Shown here: positions 39,246 to 48,234 of the stretch, one piece after another
Layout: the number at the start of each line of letters is the position of its first letter
How positions within the stretch are numbered: the stretch's first letter is position 1
Source of the DNA: Luteimonas sp. YGD11-2
GTDB lineage: Bacteria; Pseudomonadota; Gammaproteobacteria; Xanthomonadales; Xanthomonadaceae
Length of the DNA: 64,000 nt
Assembly: GCF_004118975.1 (NCBI RefSeq)
Contig: NZ_CP035376.1
Span: forward strand, 2,480,001 to 2,544,000
Direction: 5' to 3'
Position numbers and translations under genes: made by a program
The notes under the pieces: generated by a model
Told to the model about the DNA's origin: nothing
Database searches by the model: none
The model's input: only the letters and a program-made list of their open reading frames with translations

Positions 39246-39800
39246 ATGCCCGTGACCGGCCCCGCCGATCACGCGGCCGCCGATGTCGCGGCGCCGGCCA
39301 CGCTGGACGCGTTCTTCGCTGGGGTACGCACGCGGGCATTCCGCTTCGCCGAGATCGGCCTGCGCCACCGCGAGGACGCGCTGGACGCGGTGCAGGATGC
39401 GATGACCCGCATGCTCGGCTACCGCGACCGCCCGCCGGAGGAATGGACCGCGCTGTTCTGGACCATCCTGCGCAGCCGCATCGTCGACATCCAGCGCCGG
39501 CGCATGTTCCGCCTGGGCTGGATGACCGATGCCGGTGGCACCGCCGACACCAGCCTCGACTGGGCCGACGCCAGCCCGGACCCCTCGCGCGCGCAGGACT
39601 CGCGCGAGGCCTACACCGCCCTCGTCGCGGCGCTGCGCACGCTGCCACGTCGCCAGCGCGAAGCCTTCACCCTGCGGATCCTGGAAGAACTCGACGTAGC
39701 GACCACCGCACGGGTCATGGGCTGCAGCGACGGCTCGGTGAAAACCCATCTTTCGCGCGCCCGCGAGGCGCTGCAACGGCAACTGGAGGATTTCCGATGA
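39246..39800 (+). CDS. ECF-like sigma-70 family RNA polymerase sigma factor
   Basis: A 184-residue sigma factor with region 2 (about 20-80: DAFFAGVRTRAFRFAEIGLRHREDALDAVQDAMTRML) and region 4 (about 130-180: LPRRQREAFTLRILEELDVATTARVMGCSDGSVKTHLSRAREAL). The spacer between the regions is acidic. ATG 39246 is the first start giving an intact region 2; no clear ribosome site is visible. It overlaps the next gene (ATGA) and heads a three-gene operon. Confidence 0.88.
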   Translation: MPVTGPADHAAADVAAPATLDAFFAGVRTRAFRFAEIGLRHREDALDAVQDAMTRMLGYRDRPPEEWTALFWTILRSRIVDIQRRRMFRLGWMTDAGGTADTSLDWADASPDPSRAQDSREAYTALVAALRTLPRRQREAFTLRILEELDVATTARVMGCSDGSVKTHLSRAREALQRQLEDFR

Positions 39801-40168
39801 CCGCCCCCCACGGTCCGCAGGACCGCTTCGACCATGCCGCACGTCGCCTGCACGACGACGCCCTGCGGCAGGTCACCCCGCGCACGCTGGCGCGGCTGCG
39901 CCCGCGCAGCGCTCCGTCGCCGGCGCCGACGCGGCGGCCGGTGTTCGCACTCGCCAGCGCCTGTGTGCTGGCGATGGCCGCCTTCGTGGGGATGCAGCTG
40001 CTCCCGGACACCGGCACCCCGGCGCCCCACACCGGACCCCTGGTGGCCCGGCAGGCCCCGGCGCCGATGGTGCTGCCAGCCGCCGACCCGCTGGCGACGC
40101 TGGAAGAAGACCCCGACATGTTCCTGTGGCTGGCCTCGATCGAGGCGCAGCCGGTGGCGATGGAGTGA
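39797..40168 (+). CDS. Single-helix membrane protein, possible anti-sigma factor
   Basis: A 123-residue protein with a short cytoplasmic N-terminus (DRFDHAARRLHDDALRQVTPRTLARLRP), one membrane helix (about 47-67) and a Pro/Ala-rich outer tail ending DPDMFLWLASIEAQPVAME. I do not recognise a family. Its topology and overlap with the sigma gene suggest an anti-sigma or signalling partner, by inference only; no zinc-binding HxxxCxxC motif is present. Confidence 0.65.
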   Translation: MTAPHGPQDRFDHAARRLHDDALRQVTPRTLARLRPRSAPSPAPTRRPVFALASACVLAMAAFVGMQLLPDTGTPAPHTGPLVARQAPAPMVLPAADPLATLEEDPDMFLWLASIEAQPVAME

Positions 40169-40173
40169 CCCCG

Positions 40174-40602
40174 ATGACACCGATCCGTACCTGCCTCCTC
40201 GCCGCGCTGCTGGGCCTCACCGGCTCCGCCTTCGCCACGCCGCCCACCGCCAGTGAAAACACGCCCGCGCTGCCGGCCTGGGACCAGCTCGACGCCACGC
40301 AGCGCGACCTCCTCGTCCAGCCGGTCCGCGACCGTTGGGACGCGAGCCCCGAGGCCCGCCAGCGGATGCTGCGCCATGCCGAACGCTGGCGGCAGATGAC
40401 CCCCGAACAGCGCGACCGCGCCCGCCAGGGCATGAAGCGCTGGGAGGACATGTCGCCTGAACGCCGGGCCGAAGCCCGCGTGTTCTACCAGCACATGCGG
40501 CGGTTGCCCGAGGCCGAGCGCGAGGCGCTGCGCACGCGCTGGAAGACGATGTCCGCCGAGGAACGCCAGCGCTGGCTGGGGACCAACCGCCCGCGCGACT
40601 GA
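40174..40602 (+). CDS. DUF3106 periplasmic protein
   Basis: A 142-residue exported protein (signal peptide about 1-21, ending SAFA). The mature part is charged and helical, with a repeated pattern: WRQMTPEQRDRAR, WEDMSPERRAEAR, MRRLPEAEREALR, WKTMSAEERQRW. This matches DUF3106. The repeats recall the LTxxQ motifs of periplasmic stress proteins such as CpxP/Spy, but homology is not established. Five bases separate it from the membrane protein. Confidence 0.82.
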   Translation: MTPIRTCLLAALLGLTGSAFATPPTASENTPALPAWDQLDATQRDLLVQPVRDRWDASPEARQRMLRHAERWRQMTPEQRDRARQGMKRWEDMSPERRAEARVFYQHMRRLPEAEREALRTRWKTMSAEERQRWLGTNRPRD

Positions 40603-40617
40603 CGCGCGTCGCTCCTC

Positions 40618-41733
40618 TCAGCCGGTCGCGGTGGCGTCCGCCGCCGGCACCGCCGGCCACACCGTCTTTGCCAGCAGCTCGTCGCTCCAGTCGAACGCGA
40701 GCGCGCCATCGGCCAGCAGCAGCTGCACGAAATTCAGCACGTTGCGCGCGTACATCTCGCTGGCATGGCGGGCGCCGAGGCTTGCCAGGTGCAGCGGGCC
40801 GGCCACGGTCACGCCACCGACGTCGTAGGTCTGGCCGGGACGGGTGGCCTCGCAGTTGCCGCCGGTTTCCGCCGCCAGGTCGACGATCACGCTGCCGGGC
40901 TGCATGCCGGCCACCATCGCCGCGGTGATGATCCTCGGCGCCGGGCGCCCGGGCACCGCCGCCGTACACACCACCACGTCGATGCCGCGCAGGTGCTCGG
41001 CCAGCCGACGCTGCTGTTCGGCGCGTTCCTCCTCGGTCAGCGCGCGCGCATAGCCGCCCTCGCCGGCGGCGCTGACGCCGAGGTCGAGGAAGCGCGCCCC
41101 CAGCGATTCGATCTGTTCGCGCGTTTCCGGGCGCACGTCGAAGCCTTCCACCTGGGCACCGAGGCGACGCGCAGTGGCGATCGCCTGCAGGCCGGCCACG
41201 CCGGCACCGATCACCAGCACCTTCGACGGGCGGATGGTGCCCGCGGCCGTGGTGAGCATCGGAAAGAAGCGCGGGGCGAGCTGTGCGGCGATCAGCACCG
41301 ACTTGTACCCCGCCATGCCGGCCTGCGAGCTCAGCACGTCCATCGATTGCGCACGGGTGGTGCGCGGCAGCCGTTCCAGCGGGAAGGCGAGCAGTCCGCG
41401 CGCGCGGATCGCGTCGCCGCGGGCGTCATCGGCTTCGGGCTGCAGGATGCCGACCAGGACCGCGCCGGCCTGCAGCGCATCGAGCTGCAACGCTGCCGGC
41501 GCCTGCACGCAGAGCACGACGTCGGCGCCCTGGAGCGCCGCAGCCCCGTCATCGACCAGTTGCACCCCGGCCGCGGCGTACTCGGCATCGGCGAAGTACG
41601 CACCGTCGCCGCTGCCGCGTTCCAGCTGCACGCGGGCGCCAGCGGCGACCAGCTTGCGGCAGGTTTCCGGCGTCGCGGCCACCCGCCGCTCGCCCTGCGC
41701 GCGCTCGCGCGCAACCCCGATGGTGATCGCCAT
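40618..41733 (-). CDS. pntAA: NAD(P) transhydrogenase subunit alpha, NAD-binding part
   Basis: Soluble NAD(H)-binding domain dI of transhydrogenase; 371 residues. It resembles alanine dehydrogenase: MAITIGVARERAQGERRVAATPE at the start, SSQAGMAGYKSVLIAA, nucleotide fold KVLVIGAGVAGLQAIATARRLGAQVEGFDVR and the AETGGNCEATRPG loop. It converges with the DUF3106 gene (15-base gap), so its partners pntAB and pntB lie about 1.5 kb further on behind the inserted operon. Confidence 0.96.
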   Translation of the reverse strand: MAITIGVARERAQGERRVAATPETCRKLVAAGARVQLERGSGDGAYFADAEYAAAGVQLVDDGAAALQGADVVLCVQAPAALQLDALQAGAVLVGILQPEADDARGDAIRARGLLAFPLERLPRTTRAQSMDVLSSQAGMAGYKSVLIAAQLAPRFFPMLTTAAGTIRPSKVLVIGAGVAGLQAIATARRLGAQVEGFDVRPETREQIESLGARFLDLGVSAAGEGGYARALTEEERAEQQRRLAEHLRGIDVVVCTAAVPGRPAPRIITAAMVAGMQPGSVIVDLAAETGGNCEATRPGQTYDVGGVTVAGPLHLASLGARHASEMYARNVLNFVQLLLADGALAFDWSDELLAKTVWPAVPAADATATG

Positions 41734-41884
41734 GCCCGTTCCCCGCTCGACCCTGCCCGCTCCCGATCCTAGGAGCCGGCGCAGCGGAAGTCATCCGGCA
41801 CGTGCCGTCGCGTCGCCGCCCGCCCGCGTGCGCTGGCGCGCCGGGCCGCGCAGCCACGCGCAGGGCAAGGCCAGCTGCAACCGG

Positions 41885-43993
41885 TCAGGGCGCGCCCTGC
41901 TCCAGCCGCCGCAGGGCGGCGTCCACCGGGCCCGGCAACGGGCGGGGCAGCAGTTCACCGCGGGCGATCGCCCCGGCGAGTTCGGCGGCCGTGCAAAGCC
42001 GCTCGCGTGCGCCCTGCAGGTTGACCAGCAGGCTGGCGCTGCTGATCGGGCTGCGCCAGGCCAGCCGCAGCATCCGCGGTGCCACGCCCGGCCGCTGATC
42101 GACCACGCGTTGGCCGACGGCGAGCGGCTCGATGCCGGGCGACACCCCGTGCGTGACGGGATCGAATCCATCGCCTTCCGGCGCCAGTGGCGTCATCGCC
42201 TGCGGAGTACGCGGGGCGTCGGGTTGTGCCAGATCGGCGACCAGGCCGGACAGCAGGCGGGTCGCCGCATCGGCATCGAGCCCACAGGCCGCGCAGCACT
42301 CACGCAGCGACGGTTCGATGGCGAGCAGTCCGTCCGCCACCACGCGGCCGCCACCGCTGCGCGCGTCGGCGTCCAACTGCTGCATCGCCTCGCCCAGTGC
42401 CACCGCGTCGCGGTAGCGGACCGAGTCGGCGCCATCGCGCAGCCAGGTCTGCACCAGCAACTGCCGCCACGGCTCGGCAAGGAATTCGCCCACGCTCGGC
42501 AGCAACGGGCCGCGCGTGAACAGCGCGTGCAGGCGCGCGTCGGCATCGCGGCGTGCAGCGGCAAGCCGCTCGCGGCCCTGGATCGCCTGCCATACGCGTT
42601 TTTCCGCCAGTTCCGCGCGCCGCTGCAGCGGCTCGATGGCCTGGTCCATGCGCCGCAGCAACTGCTCGAACAGCTCGTTGTTGCCGTGGTATTCGTCGAT
42701 GATGGCCTGCGCCACCTGGTCGGCGAGCGTGTGCAGCTCCTGCTCGGCGGGCAGCTCGCAGGGATTGGCGTCCCAGCACTCCACCAGCCGCGTCAGCACC
42801 TGCAGCGCCGGATGCCCCGGCGCCTCGTCGAACAGGTAGGCATCCTCCAGCGCGAGGCGCAGGAAGGGCAGCGTGAGCCGGGCCAGCCGGTCGAGCGCCG
42901 CCGGCCCGAGCGCATGCGACGAGGCAAGCTCGTCGAACAGCCGCCCCAGCAGCTCGATGGTGTCGTCCTGCACCTGCGCCGGCACCGCGGTGCCGTGCTG
43001 GATGCCGATGCGCTCACCGGCCTGCGACAGGCAGTCGCGCAGTACGCGCCCGATCGATGGCTGCCCGCGCACCGCCAGCAACGCGTCGGGCTCCGCCTGC
43101 AGCAGCGAGAGCAGGGCGAGCAGTTCCTCGGCGCGCATCTCGCGCGCGCCATCCGCGGGCCGCGCGCGGCGCACCCGTTCGCGCAACAGGTTGCCGCGCA
43201 CCGCATCGGCGGGCGTGCGCCGGGGCGCCGCGGGCTGGCCCGCCTGCGGCCGCCAGGTCGAGGCGCGCGGCGCCAGCGCATTGCCCTGCGACCACACCGT
43301 GTCACGGCCGGTCGCGAAGCCGACGGACCCGAGCAGCATCGCCTCCTCGCTGCCCGACGCCATCGCATAGCCGGCATCGGCCAGCTCGCTGTTGAGCCAT
43401 GTGTACAGATCGCCGAGGCGATCGCCGGCCTGGCGTTCGTAATGGCGCAACACCGCGGCGCGCACGCGCGGGTTGCAATCGTGCACGGTGACGGCACCCA
43501 GGTAGGCCTGCACCAGCGCGCGCGGAGCAAAGGGGTTGCCCGGGCGCGACGGGCTGCCCATGCGTGCCGCCAGCGAGTACAGCCGGCGGTCGATGGTGTC
43601 GAGGATGTCCGCGTGCCGGCGGTCCAGCACCCCGATCACCGGTTCGCCGATCAGCTGCGCCTGCAGTTCGTCGTCGCTGACCAGTGCGAAGGCATCGCCC
43701 TGCGCGGGCGCGCCATCACTGTGCGGCCAGCCCTGGCTGCCCTGCAGGAAGCGCTCCTGCCAGCGACGTTCGTAGCTGGTGGACTGGCGGGTGAGCAGCA
43801 ACAGGTCGGCACGATCCTCCAGCAGCCCCGGCGGCGGCGGATCGTGCAGCGCGAGGTTGTCGCACTCACGGCGCGCGGACGCGATCGCAGCCGGCAACAG
43901 CGGTGCCAGCCGCGCGCACATGCCACGCCTGAGATCGTCGAAGACACGGGGCGGAGCCGCTGCCGTAGTGTCCATGTTGCCGTCGCGTCCCAT
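41885..43993 (-). CDS. DUF1631 protein (1)
   Basis: A 702-residue, largely helical cytoplasmic protein of the DUF1631 family. The C-terminal region VGQRVVDQRPGVAPRMLRLAWRSPISSASLLVNLQG parallels the C-terminus of the next DUF1631 protein. The centre also matches (RFLQ...DTIELLGRLFDELASS; RLTLPFLRLALEDAYLFDEAPGHPALQVL). ATG 43975 is an alternative start. The family has no settled biochemical role. It follows its paralogue by 163 bases. Confidence 0.82.
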   Translation of the reverse strand: MGRDGNMDTTAAAPPRVFDDLRRGMCARLAPLLPAAIASARRECDNLALHDPPPPGLLEDRADLLLLTRQSTSYERRWQERFLQGSQGWPHSDGAPAQGDAFALVSDDELQAQLIGEPVIGVLDRRHADILDTIDRRLYSLAARMGSPSRPGNPFAPRALVQAYLGAVTVHDCNPRVRAAVLRHYERQAGDRLGDLYTWLNSELADAGYAMASGSEEAMLLGSVGFATGRDTVWSQGNALAPRASTWRPQAGQPAAPRRTPADAVRGNLLRERVRRARPADGAREMRAEELLALLSLLQAEPDALLAVRGQPSIGRVLRDCLSQAGERIGIQHGTAVPAQVQDDTIELLGRLFDELASSHALGPAALDRLARLTLPFLRLALEDAYLFDEAPGHPALQVLTRLVECWDANPCELPAEQELHTLADQVAQAIIDEYHGNNELFEQLLRRMDQAIEPLQRRAELAEKRVWQAIQGRERLAAARRDADARLHALFTRGPLLPSVGEFLAEPWRQLLVQTWLRDGADSVRYRDAVALGEAMQQLDADARSGGGRVVADGLLAIEPSLRECCAACGLDADAATRLLSGLVADLAQPDAPRTPQAMTPLAPEGDGFDPVTHGVSPGIEPLAVGQRVVDQRPGVAPRMLRLAWRSPISSASLLVNLQGARERLCTAAELAGAIARGELLPRPLPGPVDAALRRLEQGAP

Positions 43994-44156
43994 CGACTCC
44001 GCCTGTCCACCCCCGGCGGGCGGCCGCCGCTAGCCTAAGCGATACGGTGCCGGCGCATGTCGACGCCTGCGGGGATACATCCCGCTATCGGCAACGGCGC
44101 GAAAACCTTGAATGCGACCGTGCGGCACGTGCCCCGTGGACTGTCGCGGCTGGCTG

Positions 44157-46538
44157 TCAGCCGGCGTTGACCGCCGCCTTCAGCGGTGCCCGTGGCGCAT
44201 GGTTGAGCCGCTGCCAGAGCTGCTTCATCGCCTCGTCGAACGGTGCATCGACCGAGCGCACCACCGCGCGGCCGGCGGCGACCATGGCCGCCAGTTCCTC
44301 GGGCGATACCACCAGCTTGCGGATGCCGCGCCGGTTGACCAGCAGGAAACGCGAGGTCAGCGGGCTGATCCAGGCGATCCGGGCAGCGGTCTCGTGCCCG
44401 GCGCGGTCGATCAGGCGCACGCCCTGCCCCACCTTGAGGCGACGCATCCGCGCGGCGATCGCCGGGTCGAACTCCAGGGTGTCGGTACCGCCGACCAGGC
44501 GCAGCGGCGGCAGGCCGTCGTCCTGTTCGAACTCGTCGACCTCGTCGGCGCGCGGGGTGTGCACCTGGCGCGCGGTATCGGGCATCGCCAGCGCGGCGAT
44601 GATGCGCGCCATCGCCTCGCGGGCGCTGGCGGCATCCAGGCCGCAGCTGGAATAGCACTCGCCCAGAGGCGCCTGCAGGGCGAGCAGCTGTGCCGCGACC
44701 GCGGCACCGCGCACCTGCGCGGCATCGGCGTCGACCTGCAGCATCGCGTCGCCAAGCCCGACGGCGAGGTGGTAGCGCTCGGCCTCCGCGCCTTCGCGCA
44801 GCCAGGTCTGGGTGAGGTGGTGGCGCCAGTGTTCGTCGAGGAAATGCGCGACCGCGGCGGTCATCGGCCGGTCGGCAAGCCGCGAGGCCACCAGTTCCTC
44901 GGCGGCGCGTCGCGCCAGCTGCAGCCGCTCGCGGCCGTAGATCGATTCGGCGATGCGGCGCTCGGCGATCTCGGCGCGCTTGCGCTGCTGGTCGAGCTGG
45001 TCGCGCAGTTCGCTGGCGGCGAGTTCGAAGATCGCCGCGTCGTCCTGGAATTCCGCGACCACGCGGTCGACCGCGCGCTCGGCGTGCTCCAGCGTCTCCT
45101 GGTCGCGCGCGGTCTCGCCGCTGTTGCCGTCGCAGGCTTCGGTCAGCGCGTCGAGCAGCTTGCGCGCCGGGTGCGAGCGACGGTTGAACAGCGAATCGTC
45201 GACCAGTGCGACCTTGAGGTAGGGCATCACCAGCTTGCCGTACATGGCACGGGCACGCTGCAGCAGGTCGTTGGCCTCCACCAGCGACTGGAACAGGATC
45301 CCGACCAGGTCGATCGCGTCCTCCTCGTCGGCGCTGAAGCGGACCCGCTCCGGATCCAGGCCCAGCTGCCGCACGCTGCCCAGGATCTGGCTGCGCAGGA
45401 CATCGCCCAGCGGGCGCTTGTCCTCGCCGGCCAGCGCGCGCGCGTACGGCCCGGGGTCGTCGCCCTGCAGCAGCGAGGCGATATTGAACATGTCCTCGGT
45501 GGCGAGGAACTGGCCGTCGTTGGCGGAAGCCTCGGCGGCCGGATCGGATTCCGGCGCGGTATTGAAATAGCCACCCATGCGGCCGGCGAGGCTGGAGCCG
45601 CCGTGCCGGCGCCAGGCATGCAGCTGTTCGCGCACGATGTCGCGGTATCGCAGCGGCTGCCCCTCGACGTGGCCCGGCGCGCTGGCGGGCATCGCGTAAC
45701 CGGGTGCGGCGTCGGCCTCGCCGCCGCCGTACGTCGGGGTGCCGGCCCGGGTGGCACCGTCGTCGAAGCCCGGCGTGCCGGTGTCGCGGGCCTCGACGGT
45801 GCCGCCGTCAGGCACCCATGCATCCGATGCCGGTGCAGCGGGCTGCCGCGGTGCCTGCACCGGCCTCGGCGCCGGCGTGTTGCCGGTGAATGCAGCTTCG
45901 GCCAGCGTGGTGTTCGCCTTGGCGTAGACATCGCCCAGGGCCTTGGGCAGGCGCTTGTCGAACTGCTGGAACACCATCCGCCGCAGGCTCGGCGTCAGGT
46001 CCTCGGCTTCGAACAGTTCCACGAAGGCGGTGACCGCGACGGCGGGGCGCAGCGGGTTCAGGCGCCGCCCCCTGAGGCCCAGCGCCCGTGCCAGGGCATC
46101 CAGGCGCTCGTCGAGCTCGGTCAGCGGATGCAGGAACTGGTGATCGAGCAGCTCGATGATCTGCTGGCCGGCCAGATGGATCTCCAGATCCCCTTCCGAC
46201 ATCAGCTCCAGCGCGCCTTCGCGCTCCGGCTCGCGGGGTTCGGCCTCGCGCCAGTGTGCGAACGCCTGCTCGATCGCCGCGCGGTAGCGGGTGGCAAGCT
46301 CGAGCGCGCGCGGCGCCAGTGCCATGATGGCCACCCGGTCTTCCTGCGCCGCACTGAAGTCGTGGCCGGCCAGTGCGGCGATCCGCACCTGCTCCTCGAT
46401 CGTGCTCCAGAACCCCGACATCACCCCGACCAGCTCGGTCACGGCATTGTGCTGCAGCGTCTCGAGCACGCGTTCAGGCCCGCGCGCGCTTCCGGTACGC
46501 GCCGGACGCCTTGCCGCGAGGTCGTCGAGACTGTTCAT
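44157..46538 (-). CDS. DUF1631 protein (2)
   Basis: A 793-residue paralogue of the preceding entry, with a longer N-terminus and a Pro/Ala-rich linker (about 220-300). Shared blocks are AIDLVGILFQSLVEANDLLQRARAMYGKLVMPYLKVALVDDSLFNRRSHPARKLLD in the middle and KVGQGVRLIDRAGHETAARIAWISPLTSRFLLVNRRG at the C-terminus; the latter is PilZ-like in outline. The start MNSLDDLAARRP at 46538 excludes an upstream frame running through the divergent nitroreductase gene. Function unknown. Confidence 0.82.
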   Translation of the reverse strand: MNSLDDLAARRPARTGSARGPERVLETLQHNAVTELVGVMSGFWSTIEEQVRIAALAGHDFSAAQEDRVAIMALAPRALELATRYRAAIEQAFAHWREAEPREPEREGALELMSEGDLEIHLAGQQIIELLDHQFLHPLTELDERLDALARALGLRGRRLNPLRPAVAVTAFVELFEAEDLTPSLRRMVFQQFDKRLPKALGDVYAKANTTLAEAAFTGNTPAPRPVQAPRQPAAPASDAWVPDGGTVEARDTGTPGFDDGATRAGTPTYGGGEADAAPGYAMPASAPGHVEGQPLRYRDIVREQLHAWRRHGGSSLAGRMGGYFNTAPESDPAAEASANDGQFLATEDMFNIASLLQGDDPGPYARALAGEDKRPLGDVLRSQILGSVRQLGLDPERVRFSADEEDAIDLVGILFQSLVEANDLLQRARAMYGKLVMPYLKVALVDDSLFNRRSHPARKLLDALTEACDGNSGETARDQETLEHAERAVDRVVAEFQDDAAIFELAASELRDQLDQQRKRAEIAERRIAESIYGRERLQLARRAAEELVASRLADRPMTAAVAHFLDEHWRHHLTQTWLREGAEAERYHLAVGLGDAMLQVDADAAQVRGAAVAAQLLALQAPLGECYSSCGLDAASAREAMARIIAALAMPDTARQVHTPRADEVDEFEQDDGLPPLRLVGGTDTLEFDPAIAARMRRLKVGQGVRLIDRAGHETAARIAWISPLTSRFLLVNRRGIRKLVVSPEELAAMVAAGRAVVRSVDAPFDEAMKQLWQRLNHAPRAPLKAAVNAG

Positions 46539-46616
46539 TCGGGGGACAATACACGCTCGCCATCGAACGACGGCGGAATGTGCATACCATCCTGAATGGC
46601 GCGTGGAACGTCTGTG

Positions 46617-47210
46617 ATGCCAATCCCAAATAGCGTTGAAGACGGCGCCCTCGAGCTTCTCGACCGCCGCCGGTCCACCCCCGCCCGGCAGCTCGGCGAG
46701 CCCGCGCCCGACCACCCGACGCTGTTGCGCATCCTGCGCTCCGCCGTGCGGGTACCCGACCACGGCAAGCGCGTGCCGTTCCGCTTCCTGCGCATCGAGG
46801 GCGACGCCCGCCAGGCCCTCGGCGAGGCCGTGGCCGCGATCGGCCTGCGCCTGCGCCCCGGGGCGGCGCAGGCTGCGATCGACAAGGATCGCCAGCGCTT
46901 CGCCCACGCGCCGCTGGTGCTGGCCGTGGTCGCGGTGCTCGACCCGGAGGACACCATTCCGGAGACCGAGCGCCTGATGACCGCCGGCTGCGTGTGTTTC
47001 GCGGTGCTGCAGGCCGCCCAGGCATTGGGCTACGGCGGCACCTGGCTGACCGGCTGGCCGGCGTTCGATCCCGACGTGATGGCCGTCCTCGGGCTCGGCC
47101 CCGACGAGCGCATTGCCGGCTTCATCCATCTGGGCACGCCACGCATCGAGGTGCCCGAGCGCGAGCGCCCGGACCCGGCCGCCCTGTTACGCGACTGGAC
47201 CCCGGCGTGA
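46617..47210 (+). CDS. Nitroreductase family protein (YdjA-like)
   Basis: A 197-residue FMN-dependent oxidoreductase of the compact YdjA type. Family features are LLDRRRSTPARQLGEPAPDHPTLLRILRSAVRVPDHGKRVPFRF at the N-terminus and LMTAGCVCFAVLQAAQALGYGGTWLTGWPAF near the C-terminus. GGAA eight bases before ATG 46617 supports this start (ATG 46596 is possible). The substrate is unknown. It overlaps the next gene by GTGA. Confidence 0.88.
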   Translation: MPIPNSVEDGALELLDRRRSTPARQLGEPAPDHPTLLRILRSAVRVPDHGKRVPFRFLRIEGDARQALGEAVAAIGLRLRPGAAQAAIDKDRQRFAHAPLVLAVVAVLDPEDTIPETERLMTAGCVCFAVLQAAQALGYGGTWLTGWPAFDPDVMAVLGLGPDERIAGFIHLGTPRIEVPERERPDPAALLRDWTPA

Positions 47211-48193
47211 GCGACGCCCCGCTGGCCGCCATCGGAATCCCGGACATCGCCGGCGCGCAGCCGACGCGGCCACCGGTCCATCTGGTCGACGCCAGCCTCT
47301 ACGTGTTCCGCGCCTGGCACTCCATGCCCGACGAGTTCCGCGACGGTGAAGGCTGGCCGACGAATGCGGTGCACGGGTTCGCGCGCTTCCTGCTGGAACT
47401 GCTCGAGCGCGAGCGTCCACGGCATATCGCCGTGGCCTTCGACGAAGCGCTCGACAGCTGCTTCCGCAATGCGATCTATGCCGAGTACAAGGCCAACCGC
47501 CCACCGGCACCGGAGGAACTGCGCCGGCAGTTCGCACACTGCAAGGCACTCGCCCGGGCACTGGGGCTGGTGGTGCTGGCCGATGTCCGCTACGAGGCCG
47601 ACGACCTGATCGGCAGCGCACTGGCGCAGGCACGCACGCACGGGCTGCGCGGGGTGGTGGTGTCGGCCGACAAGGATCTCTCCCAACTGCTGGCCGAGGG
47701 CGACGAACAATGGGATTTCGCCCGCGGCCAGCGCTGGGGCATGGCCGGGGTGCCGGCCCGCCACGGCGTGCGCGCCGACCAGATCCCCTGCTACCTGGCG
47801 CTGTCGGGTGATGCGATCGACAACATTCCCGGCGTGCCGGGCATCGGAGCCAAGACCGCGGCGGCCCTGCTGGCGCACTTCGGTGACCTGGAAACGCTGC
47901 TGGCACGGGTCGACGAAGTGCCGTTCCTGCGCCTGCGCGGGGCGCGCCAGACCGCTGCCCGGTTGCGTGAGCATGCCGCGCAGGCGCGGCTGTGCCGACA
48001 GCTGACGACGATTGCGCTGGATGCGCCGCTCGGCGCGGCGGTGGCGCCGTTCCCTCGCGGCGTGGCCGATGCCGGTCAGCTGGGCGTGCTGTGCGAACGC
48101 CTGCGCTTCGGGCCGCTCACGCGCCGGCGCCTGCAGATGGCCGCAGGGCTGGATGCGCTGCCCGGCACGCTTCCCGACGCCGCGGCCTACTGA
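47207..48193 (+). CDS. 5'-3' exonuclease / flap endonuclease domain protein
   Basis: A 328-residue stand-alone FEN-like nuclease, similar to the N-terminal domain of DNA polymerase I. Metal-binding motifs are VHLVDASLYVFRAW, IAVAFDEALDSCFRNAIYAEYKANRPP, RYEADDLIGSALAQA and VVVSADKDLSQLL. The helix-hairpin-helix is SGDAIDNIPGVPGIGAKTAAALL. The start is a GTG inside the stop region of the nitroreductase gene. It could process flaps in replication or repair. Confidence 0.92.
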   Translation: MSDAPLAAIGIPDIAGAQPTRPPVHLVDASLYVFRAWHSMPDEFRDGEGWPTNAVHGFARFLLELLERERPRHIAVAFDEALDSCFRNAIYAEYKANRPPAPEELRRQFAHCKALARALGLVVLADVRYEADDLIGSALAQARTHGLRGVVVSADKDLSQLLAEGDEQWDFARGQRWGMAGVPARHGVRADQIPCYLALSGDAIDNIPGVPGIGAKTAAALLAHFGDLETLLARVDEVPFLRLRGARQTAARLREHAAQARLCRQLTTIALDAPLGAAVAPFPRGVADAGQLGVLCERLRFGPLTRRRLQMAAGLDALPGTLPDAAAY

Positions 48194-48234
48194 GCCCACG
48201 CGGCCCGCACACCGGGCCGGGCTAGCATGCGCGC

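Noticed and set aside
38784..41733. pntAA and pntAB as a frameshifted single pntA gene
   Set aside because: A two-piece alpha subunit is the normal form in many bacteria, and the pieces are separated by complete genes, not by a single lesion.
41174..46595. Long plus-strand frames opposite pntAA and the two DUF1631 genes
   Set aside because: Low-complexity His/Arg/Gln composition, no ribosome sites; the minus-strand proteins show family blocks and conserved paralogy.
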